A program made the position numbers and the translations under genes. A stretch of 64,000 nucleotides of DNA from NCBI GenBank assembly GCA_943333275.1, contig CALQSQ010000014.1:1-64000 (forward strand), given 5' to 3'. Of the stretch, positions 49,041 to 57,512 are shown in pieces (position 1 is the first letter of the stretch; each line of letters starts with the position of its first letter). Below the pieces are notes generated by a model that did no database searches, was not told the origin of the DNA, and worked only from the letters and a program-made list of their open reading frames with translations. Source of the stretch: Akkermansia muciniphila. Lineage in GTDB: Bacteria; Verrucomicrobiota; Verrucomicrobiia; Verrucomicrobiales; V1-33.

Positions 49041-49289
49041 ATGAAACTCGAAATCACCGTCCCCGAGCCGCTCTCAGCTGCGTTGCAACGTGGCATTCCT
49101 GACCTGAACCTTGCGGCCCTCGAAGGCATCGCGGTGAAGGGGTATCGGCAGGGTATTCTCTCGCTGCTGGACATCCGGCAACTCTTTGGTTTTGCCTCGC
49201 GCTGGGAAGCGCAGGAGTTCCTGGCGCTGCAAGGAGCGTGGCCGAGCTACACGGAGCAGGACATCGCGCAGGAACTCACGCCGCTGTAG
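49041..49289 (+). CDS. UPF0175-family antitoxin-like protein
   Basis: 82 aa; EGIAVKGYRQGILSLLDIRQLFGFASRWEAQEFLALQGAWPSYTEQDIAQEL. Confidence 0.75.
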   Translation: MKLEITVPEPLSAALQRGIPDLNLAALEGIAVKGYRQGILSLLDIRQLFGFASRWEAQEFLALQGAWPSYTEQDIAQELTPL

Positions 49290-49291
49290 GC

Positions 49292-49771
49292 ATGACGGTC
49301 GTCATCAGCGATACTTCGGTTCTGTGCTACCTAGCCTTGATCGGGAAGTTGTCGTTGTTGGAATCATTGTTTACGCAGGTGCTCATCCCGGATCAGGTGC
49401 TGGCGGAGTGTGTTCATGCAGGTGCGCCGCCAGAACTACGGTCAGCCATGAATCCGCTGCCGCCTTTTCTGCAATCGGTGCCAGTGCCGATGCGATTGCC
49501 GGAAACGGCAAGTCTCGATGAAGGTGAGTCAGCGGCGATCAGTCTGGCCTGGCAGCATCGCGCAGATACCTTGGTGTTGATCGACGAGCGTGCTGGCCGT
49601 GCTATTGCCAGCGCACTTGGTTTGCCGATTCGAGGGCTGCTCGGCATCATCACCGAATCGCATCGACGCGGGCTGCTGGAGTTTGACCTCACGATGGCAC
49701 AACTGGAGCACACAGGCTTCCGCATCGCGGCCCCGCTCCTGCAAAAAGCGCGGCAGCAGTTGGGACTGTGA
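49292..49771 (+). CDS. DUF3368/PIN-like putative toxin
   Basis: MTVVISDTSVLCYLALIGKLSLLESLF...LDEGESAAISLA...LVLIDERAGRAIASALGLPIRGLLGII; 2 bp after the upstream stop codon. Confidence 0.8.
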   Translation: MTVVISDTSVLCYLALIGKLSLLESLFTQVLIPDQVLAECVHAGAPPELRSAMNPLPPFLQSVPVPMRLPETASLDEGESAAISLAWQHRADTLVLIDERAGRAIASALGLPIRGLLGIITESHRRGLLEFDLTMAQLEHTGFRIAAPLLQKARQQLGL

Positions 49772-49915
49772 ATTCTTCAACAATACCATGAGCCGCCGCA
49801 ACCTCGTCGAACCCGATGGAAGTGGCAGCGAAGGGCCTGCTGAGACGGAAGCCCTGCAATGTGCTGGATTACCTCCAGCACTTCGCTGTCTTCGAGAGGA
49901 AGAAGGGAAAGACCA

Positions 49916-50935
49916 TCACTCCCTCACCATCACGACCCGGAACCCTAGGGAATGCACCCGATAGGTCGGGGGCGCTTCGAATGATTTCGCGGCGCGGCAC
50001 ATGGAGGCATAGTGATTCCAGGAGCCTCCGCGGTAGGGATGGTTCTGGCCTTTTTCGGGGCCGGTGGGGTCGGTGACTTCCTCGGGGCCGCAGACGGTGG
50101 AGAAATCGGAGACCCATTCGTAAAGGTTGCCCAGCATGTCCCGGAGGCCCCAGGCGTTGGGTTGTTTCTGGCCGACGCGGCGGGGGCCAGCGACTTTGCC
50201 GGGGTGGGCTTGGTTCGGCCATTTGAGCGTTTGCCAGCCAGCGCCCTTGTAGTCCACGCTGCTGTTGCCGCCATACCAGGCGATCTTGTCGAGAATGGGA
50301 GCGTTGTTTTCGCCGAGGATTTTCATGGGGCCTGCGTAGGTGGCGGTGGTGGTGCCGGCGCGGCAGGCATATTCCCACTGGGCTTCGGTGGGCAGGGCGT
50401 ATTTCCAACCCTTGGGGAGTCGGTCCGCGGAGTGCTCACGGATGGTGAGTTGGACGCAGAAGTCCACGGCGTCGTCCCAACTGACAAAATAAATGGGAAT
50501 GTTCGGTGACGTGGCGGCACAGACGCTGGTGACGAGTTTTTCCCCTCCGGAGGCGTTCATGGATTCGCGGAGCGTGATCTGTTTTCCGTTGAAGGGGTAG
50601 AGGGTTTCGTCCGCCAGCATCTTGGAGGCCTGGGCACTCAGGGTGAGATTCATGATGGATTGCCACTGCCCTTGAGTGACCTCGGTCTCCGCCATCCAGA
50701 AGCCCTCCGTGAGTGTGACCTTGTGCTGGGTTTCGTAATCGTCGCGCGCTGGCTCATCCGCCGGGCTTCCCATGAGGAAACTGCCGGGCGGACAGTAATG
50801 AAGGATCATTTTAATGCCATTATCGGATCGTGTCTGGCCGGGCTTTTCCGGATTGGAATTTTCTGCTTCGACGACGGGGGGATTCCCATGCGCCGATGTG
50901 ACAATGAGGGCGGCCAGGAGCAGTGGAATTTTCAT
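49916..50935 (-). CDS. SUMF1/formylglycine-generating-enzyme-like domain protein
   Basis: FLMGSPADEPARDDYETQHKVTLTEGFWMAETEVTQGQWQSIM...LPTEAQWEYACRAGTTT...NAWGLRDMLGNLYEWVSD...YRGGSWNHYASMCRAA. Confidence 0.9.
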   Translation of the reverse strand: MKIPLLLAALIVTSAHGNPPVVEAENSNPEKPGQTRSDNGIKMILHYCPPGSFLMGSPADEPARDDYETQHKVTLTEGFWMAETEVTQGQWQSIMNLTLSAQASKMLADETLYPFNGKQITLRESMNASGGEKLVTSVCAATSPNIPIYFVSWDDAVDFCVQLTIREHSADRLPKGWKYALPTEAQWEYACRAGTTTATYAGPMKILGENNAPILDKIAWYGGNSSVDYKGAGWQTLKWPNQAHPGKVAGPRRVGQKQPNAWGLRDMLGNLYEWVSDFSTVCGPEEVTDPTGPEKGQNHPYRGGSWNHYASMCRAAKSFEAPPTYRVHSLGFRVVMVRE

Positions 50936-51003
50936 GTCCGGAGTTTCCACCTAATTTGGCGATTCTCAAGAATTTCCAGCAGTGAAGGAAATGGGGTGCC
51001 AAA

Positions 51004-52746
51004 TTATTTCCCCTGGCCATCCTGCAGTTCCGTCAGGGTCCGCAGAAAGGCCACGAGGGCGGAGCGGTCAGCATCGCTCAGGGGAATCCCTCCGCCGGGG
51101 TGTTTGGCGAGATTGGGGTCGAGCGTGGGACTGTGCTGGATGCCGGTGCGATAATGATCCACGACCTCCTCCAGCGTGGCGAATCGTCCATCGTGCATGT
51201 AAGGGGCGGTCAGGGCGACATTGCGGAGGCTGGGGGTGGCGAATTTTCCCTCATCACCCGGAAGCTTCGTGACGTCAGCACGGCCGGGGCCGGAGAGTTT
51301 CAGGCCGTTGTTGTGAAACTGATGATCACTGAAAAGGGGGCCGCCATGACAATGGAAACAATCGGCCCCGCGCTGTTCGGTGCGGAGATCGGATTCGGTC
51401 ATGAACAACTCGAACCCGCGTGCTTCTTCATCGGTAAATTTATCCCTGCCGTTCAGGGCGCGGTCGAATTTGGAATCAAAGGAGGTGATGGTGAGGAGGT
51501 ATTGTTCCAGCGAAAGTCCGAGCTTTTCGCTGGTGATGCCTGAGGTGCCAAAGGCGGCTTTGAAGAGGGGAGCGTAGGCGGGGTCCGTCGCGAGTTTGGC
51601 AGTCACCTGTTCGAGCGTTTCATCCATTTCCAGATGATCCTGAATGGGCATCAGCGCCTGACTGCGCAGCGAGGGGGCCCGGCCGTCCCAGAAGAAACTT
51701 GTCTTCCAGGCCAGATTGAAAAGCGGCATGGCATTGCGCTGGCCAAGTCGGTCTTCGATCCCCTTGCTCACAGGCAGGCGATCGGTAAAGGCCACCTCCG
51801 CCTGATGGCAGGTGGCACAGGAAATGGAACCATCGCGGGAAAGCCCCTTTTCATGAAACAACCGTTCACCCAGGGCCACCCGTTCGATGATGAGCGGGTT
51901 GTCCCGTGGGAGATCGGGCAGGGGGAAAGTCCTGCTCATGGTGAACGGATAGGGAGTGTATTTTTCCGGGAAGTCGATGGGCTTGACCGGCGCGCTGGCG
52001 TTCCGAGTTAGGGCTGGACTGGCGATTTGTTGCAGACGAAACGCGCCGGGAAGATTCGTCACCAGCATCGTGGCAATCGGATCATCCTTGCGGGAGTGGG
52101 TGGTGGAACCATCCTTGGAGAATGACAGGACGCGGGGGGAATTCAGCAACGAGCCCACATCAAATCCCAGAAGCAGCGCAGCCTCCTGTTTTAAATCGAG
52201 AGCCATGGAAAGACTGATGCGCGTCTGATTGGGATCCCTTGCGAGGTGCAGGGCATAGCCGGTGACATCGCCCGCACCGTTGCGATAATGACCCTCGAGA
52301 GCCAGAAAAATATAACCGCCCTGCCAGCTCCAGTGCAGTCCATTCACTGCGGGATTCAAGGGGTGCTCTGCGGGCCACTGCGCGGCATCGGAGGCGTTGG
52401 TTTTTGGATCGAGGCCGATGGAAAATCGCAGCGCGCGGTATTTACCTTCCGGAATATCAACTAGCCTCAACCGAGTGCGCTGGGTGGCCGCATCCATCCA
52501 GGCATGTTGATTCGGGAGTTCCACCCAACCGCCCTCCGGACGCTCCAGGGCGAAGTCGCTCAGGAGGTAGCTGAGGCGGGTCACCGACATCGTTTCACCC
52601 GCGGCGTTCTGATACCGCAGGGAATCCAACAGCAGGGGATCGCCATTGAAAGTGTGCTGCACGTTGATCTCCAGTTCTGCGGTATAGGCAGCGGAGCATT
52701 TCAACACGATTGCCAGCAGGGCAACCTTACGCAGGAGCAGTTTCAT
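51004..52746 (-). CDS. MbnP-like domain fused to di-haem cytochrome c peroxidase/MbnH-like domain
   Basis: N-terminus LEINVQHTFNGDPLLLDSLRYQNAAGETMSVTRLSYLLSDFAL; C-terminus SCATCHQAEVAFTD and GADCFHCHGGPLFSDHQFHNNGL. Confidence 0.82.
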   Translation of the reverse strand: MKLLLRKVALLAIVLKCSAAYTAELEINVQHTFNGDPLLLDSLRYQNAAGETMSVTRLSYLLSDFALERPEGGWVELPNQHAWMDAATQRTRLRLVDIPEGKYRALRFSIGLDPKTNASDAAQWPAEHPLNPAVNGLHWSWQGGYIFLALEGHYRNGAGDVTGYALHLARDPNQTRISLSMALDLKQEAALLLGFDVGSLLNSPRVLSFSKDGSTTHSRKDDPIATMLVTNLPGAFRLQQIASPALTRNASAPVKPIDFPEKYTPYPFTMSRTFPLPDLPRDNPLIIERVALGERLFHEKGLSRDGSISCATCHQAEVAFTDRLPVSKGIEDRLGQRNAMPLFNLAWKTSFFWDGRAPSLRSQALMPIQDHLEMDETLEQVTAKLATDPAYAPLFKAAFGTSGITSEKLGLSLEQYLLTITSFDSKFDRALNGRDKFTDEEARGFELFMTESDLRTEQRGADCFHCHGGPLFSDHQFHNNGLKLSGPGRADVTKLPGDEGKFATPSLRNVALTAPYMHDGRFATLEEVVDHYRTGIQHSPTLDPNLAKHPGGGIPLSDADRSALVAFLRTLTELQDGQGK

Positions 52747-55700
52747 TTCGGGGTATCTTTACTCATCCCATTCTTCGCATGCCTCCCCTCGTGCATCCAA
52801 AGAAAAATTACCGGCGTGATGATGAGGATGTGAATCAGGCTGCTGATCATGCCGCCGAGAATCGGGGTGGCGAGCGGCTGCATGACTTCGGTGCCGGTGC
52901 GGTGGCTCCACATGATGGGCAGGAGGCTGGCGACGATGGTGGCGACGGTCATGATTTTGGGTCGCAGACGGAGGCGCGCGCCCTCCTTGATGGCGGCGAT
53001 GAGCTGGGCTGTGTTCGTTGGTTTGACCCGGGCCACGGCTTCTTCGAGATACACGACCATGACGACGGCAGTCTGGATTGCGGTGCCAAACAGCGCGATG
53101 TAGCCGACCCAGACGGCAACGCTGAAGTGCCAGCCGAGGGCGTATTGGAGGAAAACTCCACCGCTGAGCGCGAAAGGCACGGCGAGGATGACGTGAGCGG
53201 CTTCGCGGGCTTTGCCATAGAGCTGGAACAGAAGCAGGAAAATGATGAACAGGACGCTGGGGACAATAATCTTCAAAGTGCGGGCCGCGTGGAGTTGCTG
53301 TTCATATTCGCCGCTGTAATCCAGCGTCATCCCTTGCGCGGAAAGCTTTGGGGCGATGTCGGATTGGAGTTTGGATTTTACTTCTTCGACGAAACTGCCT
53401 AGATCACGGCCGGTGACGTTTGTCTGGACGTAAGCACGAAGGTGCCCGTTCTCGCTCGCGATTTCATTGGGGCCTTCGACCCGGGTGATCGTGGCGATCT
53501 GGCCGAGCGGAATCACTTTGCCATTAGGAGCTGTGACGAGCACGTCCTTGAGTCGGGTAAGATCTTCGCGTTCGCTGCGTTGGAGTCGAACTTGAATGGG
53601 CATGCGCTGGCGGCCTTCGATGGCGGTGGTGACGGTCTTGCCGCCGAGTCCGGCTTCGACGACTTCGAGCACATCCTGCGCTCTCATGCCAAAGCGGGCG
53701 ATGGCGTCCCGATCGACCTCGATGTTGAGGTAAGGCTTGCCGATGATGCGGCTGGGCGTGACGCCGGTGGCTCCGGGCACCTGTTGGACGGTGCGCTGCA
53801 CATCAAGCGCGGCCTTCTGGAGCTTGGTAAGGTCGTCGCCGAAGATCTTCACGCCGAGTTGCGAGCGGATGCCGGTGGAGATCATGAGCACACGGCCTTC
53901 GATGGGCTGGAGGAAGCCGGGCACGCTGCCAGGCACGTTTCGCAGCGCATCCATCATTTCAGCGATGAGTTTGTCCTTCGTCATCCCGTCGCGCCATTCG
54001 CTCTCGGGCTTGAGCATGATGGTGGTCTCGATCATCTCCGTCGGCGCGGGATCGGTGGCGGTTTCGGCGCGACCGAGCTTGCCAACGGCGCTGCGCACCT
54101 CCGGGAAGCCCGCCAGCACTTGATCCTGCCAGGCCATCGCGCGTTTCACTTCGCTGAGCGACGTGGCGGGCACGAAACTGGGCATGAGCAGCAGGCTGCC
54201 TTCATTCAGCGGCGGCATGAACTCGATCCCCATGCGCGGCACGAGCGCAAGCGCGCAGGCGAGAATGGCCGCTGCGATCCCAAGAACGGTTTTGCGATGC
54301 GAGAGCGCGAAGTCGAGCACGGGATCGTAGAGCTTTAAAAGGAACCGCATCACAATGTTCCGTTCCTCCGAGTGAAACGGCCCGCGCACGAGCAGGGTGC
54401 AGAGCACAGGCACGATGGTCACGGCGAGCAGTGTGGCGCCGAGCATGGCGAAGGTCTTGGCGAAGGCGAGTGGATGGAAAAGTTTCCCCTCCTGGCCGCT
54501 GAGCGCAAACACGGGCACGAAGGCAAGGATGATGATGCTCATGGCAAAGACGATGGGACGACCCACTTGCTTCGCGGCTGCCAAAATGACCTCCTTCGTG
54601 GTCTCGCCGGCTTGTTCGCAGCGTCGAATGACATTCTCGGTAATCACGATGGCCGCATCGACCAGCACGCCAATGGCAATCGCAATGCCGGACAGGCTCA
54701 TGATGTTCGACGTGAAGCCAAACTGCCGCATCAAGATGAACGAAATGAGGATGCTCACCGGCAGCGGAAGCGTCACGATCAAGATGCTGCGGAAGTGAAA
54801 CAGGAAGATGATGTGCGCGAGGATGACGAGGAGGATTTCCTCGCTGAGCGCGGTCTTGAGCGTGTCGATGGTGCGGTCGATCAGTTCGCTGCGATCATAA
54901 AAGGACTTGATGCTAACGCCCGGCGGAAGACTCGGAGCGATCTGCGCGATCTTTTCCTTCACGCGCGCGATGACCTCCCGTGCATTCTCTCCCGTGCGCA
55001 TCACGACCATGCCGCCGACGACCTCGTGGCCGTTGCTATCGAGCGCGCCACGTCGGAAATCGCTCCCGAGTTCAATGCGCGCCACGTCTTTGAGATAAAC
55101 CGGCACGCCCTCCTTCTCCATGAGCGCGATTTTTTCGAGATCAGCCACGCTGTTGATCAAGCCAACGCCGCGCACGATGAACTCCATGCCGTTCTCCTCG
55201 ATGGTCTTGCCGCCGACATTCAGATTCGACTGCCCCACGGCCATCATGACCATGTTCATGGAAACTCCGACCGCGCGCATCTTCTGCGAATCGACCTCGA
55301 TCTGATACTGCCGCACAAATCCACCCACGCTCGCGACTTCAGTGACCCCCTGCACCGCGCCGAGGTGATAGCGGATGTGATAGTCCTGCAACGACCGCAA
55401 CTCGCCGAGATCATAGCTGTGGCCGCCTGTCGGATTGACATCGAGATAATACTGATAGACCCAACCAAGCCCAGTCGCATCCGGCCCGAGTTTTGCTTTC
55501 ACACCCGCGGGCAGTTCGAGCAAATCAAGCCGTTCGAGAATGCGCTGACGGGCCGCCGCTTTCTCGACATCATCATCAAAGATCACCGTCACCAACGAGA
55601 AGCCAAACATGCTCGTCGCTCGCACCGTTTTCACTCCCGCAAGGCCCTGTAGATTCACCGACAGCGGATACGTCACCTGATCCTCCACCTCCTGCGGACT

Positions 55701-55868
55701 GCGCCCCATCCAATCGGCGAAGACGATCACCTGGTTCTCAGTCAAATCCGGAATCGCATCTACTGGTGTCTCGCGCACGGCATTGATGCCAAACGCGATC
55801 ACGGCAAGTGTGGCGCAGACCACGAGGAAGCGGTTTTTCAAAGACCAGGTGATCAGGCCGTTTATCAT
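52743..55868 (-). CDS. cusA: CusA/CzcA family heavy-metal RND efflux pump
   Basis: 1041 aa; TPVDAIPDLTENQVIVFADWMGRSPQEVEDQVTYPL...ITENVIRR...NEGSLLLMPS. Confidence 0.92.
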   Translation of the reverse strand: MINGLITWSLKNRFLVVCATLAVIAFGINAVRETPVDAIPDLTENQVIVFADWMGRSPQEVEDQVTYPLSVNLQGLAGVKTVRATSMFGFSLVTVIFDDDVEKAAARQRILERLDLLELPAGVKAKLGPDATGLGWVYQYYLDVNPTGGHSYDLGELRSLQDYHIRYHLGAVQGVTEVASVGGFVRQYQIEVDSQKMRAVGVSMNMVMMAVGQSNLNVGGKTIEENGMEFIVRGVGLINSVADLEKIALMEKEGVPVYLKDVARIELGSDFRRGALDSNGHEVVGGMVVMRTGENAREVIARVKEKIAQIAPSLPPGVSIKSFYDRSELIDRTIDTLKTALSEEILLVILAHIIFLFHFRSILIVTLPLPVSILISFILMRQFGFTSNIMSLSGIAIAIGVLVDAAIVITENVIRRCEQAGETTKEVILAAAKQVGRPIVFAMSIIILAFVPVFALSGQEGKLFHPLAFAKTFAMLGATLLAVTIVPVLCTLLVRGPFHSEERNIVMRFLLKLYDPVLDFALSHRKTVLGIAAAILACALALVPRMGIEFMPPLNEGSLLLMPSFVPATSLSEVKRAMAWQDQVLAGFPEVRSAVGKLGRAETATDPAPTEMIETTIMLKPESEWRDGMTKDKLIAEMMDALRNVPGSVPGFLQPIEGRVLMISTGIRSQLGVKIFGDDLTKLQKAALDVQRTVQQVPGATGVTPSRIIGKPYLNIEVDRDAIARFGMRAQDVLEVVEAGLGGKTVTTAIEGRQRMPIQVRLQRSEREDLTRLKDVLVTAPNGKVIPLGQIATITRVEGPNEIASENGHLRAYVQTNVTGRDLGSFVEEVKSKLQSDIAPKLSAQGMTLDYSGEYEQQLHAARTLKIIVPSVLFIIFLLLFQLYGKAREAAHVILAVPFALSGGVFLQYALGWHFSVAVWVGYIALFGTAIQTAVVMVVYLEEAVARVKPTNTAQLIAAIKEGARLRLRPKIMTVATIVASLLPIMWSHRTGTEVMQPLATPILGGMISSLIHILIITPVIFLWMHEGRHAKNGMSKDTPK

Positions 55869-55895
55869 CAGTATGAAAAGGGCTGTTCCACTGCC

Positions 55896-57512
55896 TTAGG
55901 GGGTGTCGGTGAGCACGCTGTAAAAGGCGCGGGTGGCTGGCGGGGCGGGATCGGTGAAGGTGATGTCTGAACCGCTGACGGAACTTGTGGCGCCGGCGAC
56001 AGGTGCCCAGAAATCATTTTTCAAATCAATGCAGCGGTAGACGGTCTGGGGCGTGGTGGTATTTTTCGGAACGGTGATGCGAAAAAGTTCGTTCTGGATA
56101 AGGACATTGCTTGCGACCGGGGTGGTTGACGAAGTGTAACGGCCGAGGTCGTAGCGCAGGCGGTGATAATAGGTTTGCCGCTCCAGCGTCATCGCGTTGA
56201 CGCCCCCGGTGACGAGATTGGTGCTTTCATACGGATCATTGAGAAGGTCGTAATATTCATCCGTGCCGGTTACATTGCGTATCAGCTTAAAGCGGTCATC
56301 GCGCAGCATGCGGCCACCGCTGGTGGGGGCACTTGCATCAAAACTTTCCGAATAGAGACGCGAGCGAGCCAGGGGTTGATTTTGCAGGATTGGCAGGAGG
56401 CTTTTCGAATCCAAGATCACGTCCCTGGGGACGGTGGCGGCTACATTGATGCCGGCGATTTCAAGGATGGTGGCGTAAAGGTCCACCACGTGCGTCATCA
56501 CTGCGGAGGTCCTCCCTGGTGCCACCACCGAGGCTCCGCGAATGATCATGGGAACGCGCACGCCCCCTTCGTAAAGCGTGTCCTTGCCCCGGCCACTGGG
56601 GAAGGGGGACTGCAGCACCTGCAGGTTGGTTCCATTGTCGCCGATGAAAATCACCGTGGTGTTGCTGTAATTCACGGCATTTAACAGGCGGCCGATTTCC
56701 GTGTCCATGGCTTCAACCATGGCATTGTAGTAGGAAATTCGGTTGTTATTGATGTCGTTGGTGGTCCCGCTCAGGCCGGTGTAATGCGGGCAGAGCGAAG
56801 TGGGTGTTGGAAGGTGAAATGGAAAATGCGGGGCATTGAAGGCCACCCAGGCGAACCAGGGTTTGTTTGCTGCGGTCTGCGCTTGAATCCACGGCACGGC
56901 GTCATTGACAATATCCGTGGTGGCATAGGTGGTGGAGGTTCCGCTGGAAGTCCCCGGGTTGGTTCCATCCGTGATCACCTTGGTCCAGCTGGTATAACTG
57001 GCGACCTCTCCGGCAAGTGATCCCGCATAGGCTGGCCATCCGCCAATGCTGCTGGGGGCCTTGTTGTTGGGGCCGGCGGTGAGATGCCATTTCCCAAAGT
57101 GTTTCAACTGATAGCCGAGGACAGGGTTCGCGGCAAAGGCCTCGGGCAGGGTGAATTCGGTAGTCTTCAGCGAATTGTTTGCGGCCATGGAAACGACGTC
57201 CCCGGTGCCGGTGCGAAATCCATAGCGACCTGTCAGCATCGAGGAGCGAGTGGGTGAACAGAGGGGATAGGCGTAGGCATTGGTGAAACGGATGCCGTTG
57301 GCAGCCAGTTCGTTGATTTTTGGGGTGGGGGGCAGGACGGCAGTGGGGCTGGTGTTGTATAGCGAGTTTCCGTCGATGCCGTAGTCATCCGCGATGATGA
57401 GCAGAATGTTGCCTCCGGCTGAGGCGCAATGGATGCCGCAAAGGAAGCAGAGAGTCAGGACGATCCATTTCATCCTGAGCAGGCTTGATCGCGGCGAGGG
57501 AGGATGATTCAT
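55896..57512 (-). CDS. secreted sulfatase
   Basis: ADDYGIDGNSLY...YAYPLCSPTRSSMLTGRYGFRTG (CxPxR signature)...GDNGTN. Confidence 0.92.
   Translation of the reverse strand: MNHPPSPRSSLLRMKWIVLTLCFLCGIHCASAGGNILLIIADDYGIDGNSLYNTSPTAVLPPTPKINELAANGIRFTNAYAYPLCSPTRSSMLTGRYGFRTGTGDVVSMAANNSLKTTEFTLPEAFAANPVLGYQLKHFGKWHLTAGPNNKAPSSIGGWPAYAGSLAGEVASYTSWTKVITDGTNPGTSSGTSTTYATTDIVNDAVPWIQAQTAANKPWFAWVAFNAPHFPFHLPTPTSLCPHYTGLSGTTNDINNNRISYYNAMVEAMDTEIGRLLNAVNYSNTTVIFIGDNGTNLQVLQSPFPSGRGKDTLYEGGVRVPMIIRGASVVAPGRTSAVMTHVVDLYATILEIAGINVAATVPRDVILDSKSLLPILQNQPLARSRLYSESFDASAPTSGGRMLRDDRFKLIRNVTGTDEYYDLLNDPYESTNLVTGGVNAMTLERQTYYHRLRYDLGRYTSSTTPVASNVLIQNELFRITVPKNTTTPQTVYRCIDLKNDFWAPVAGATSSVSGSDITFTDPAPPATRAFYSVLTDTP

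Noticed and set aside
54372-55652. 426-aa plus-strand ORF antisense to the RND pump
   Set aside because: Low-complexity His/Asp/Arg composition typical of antisense translation of a GC-rich gene.
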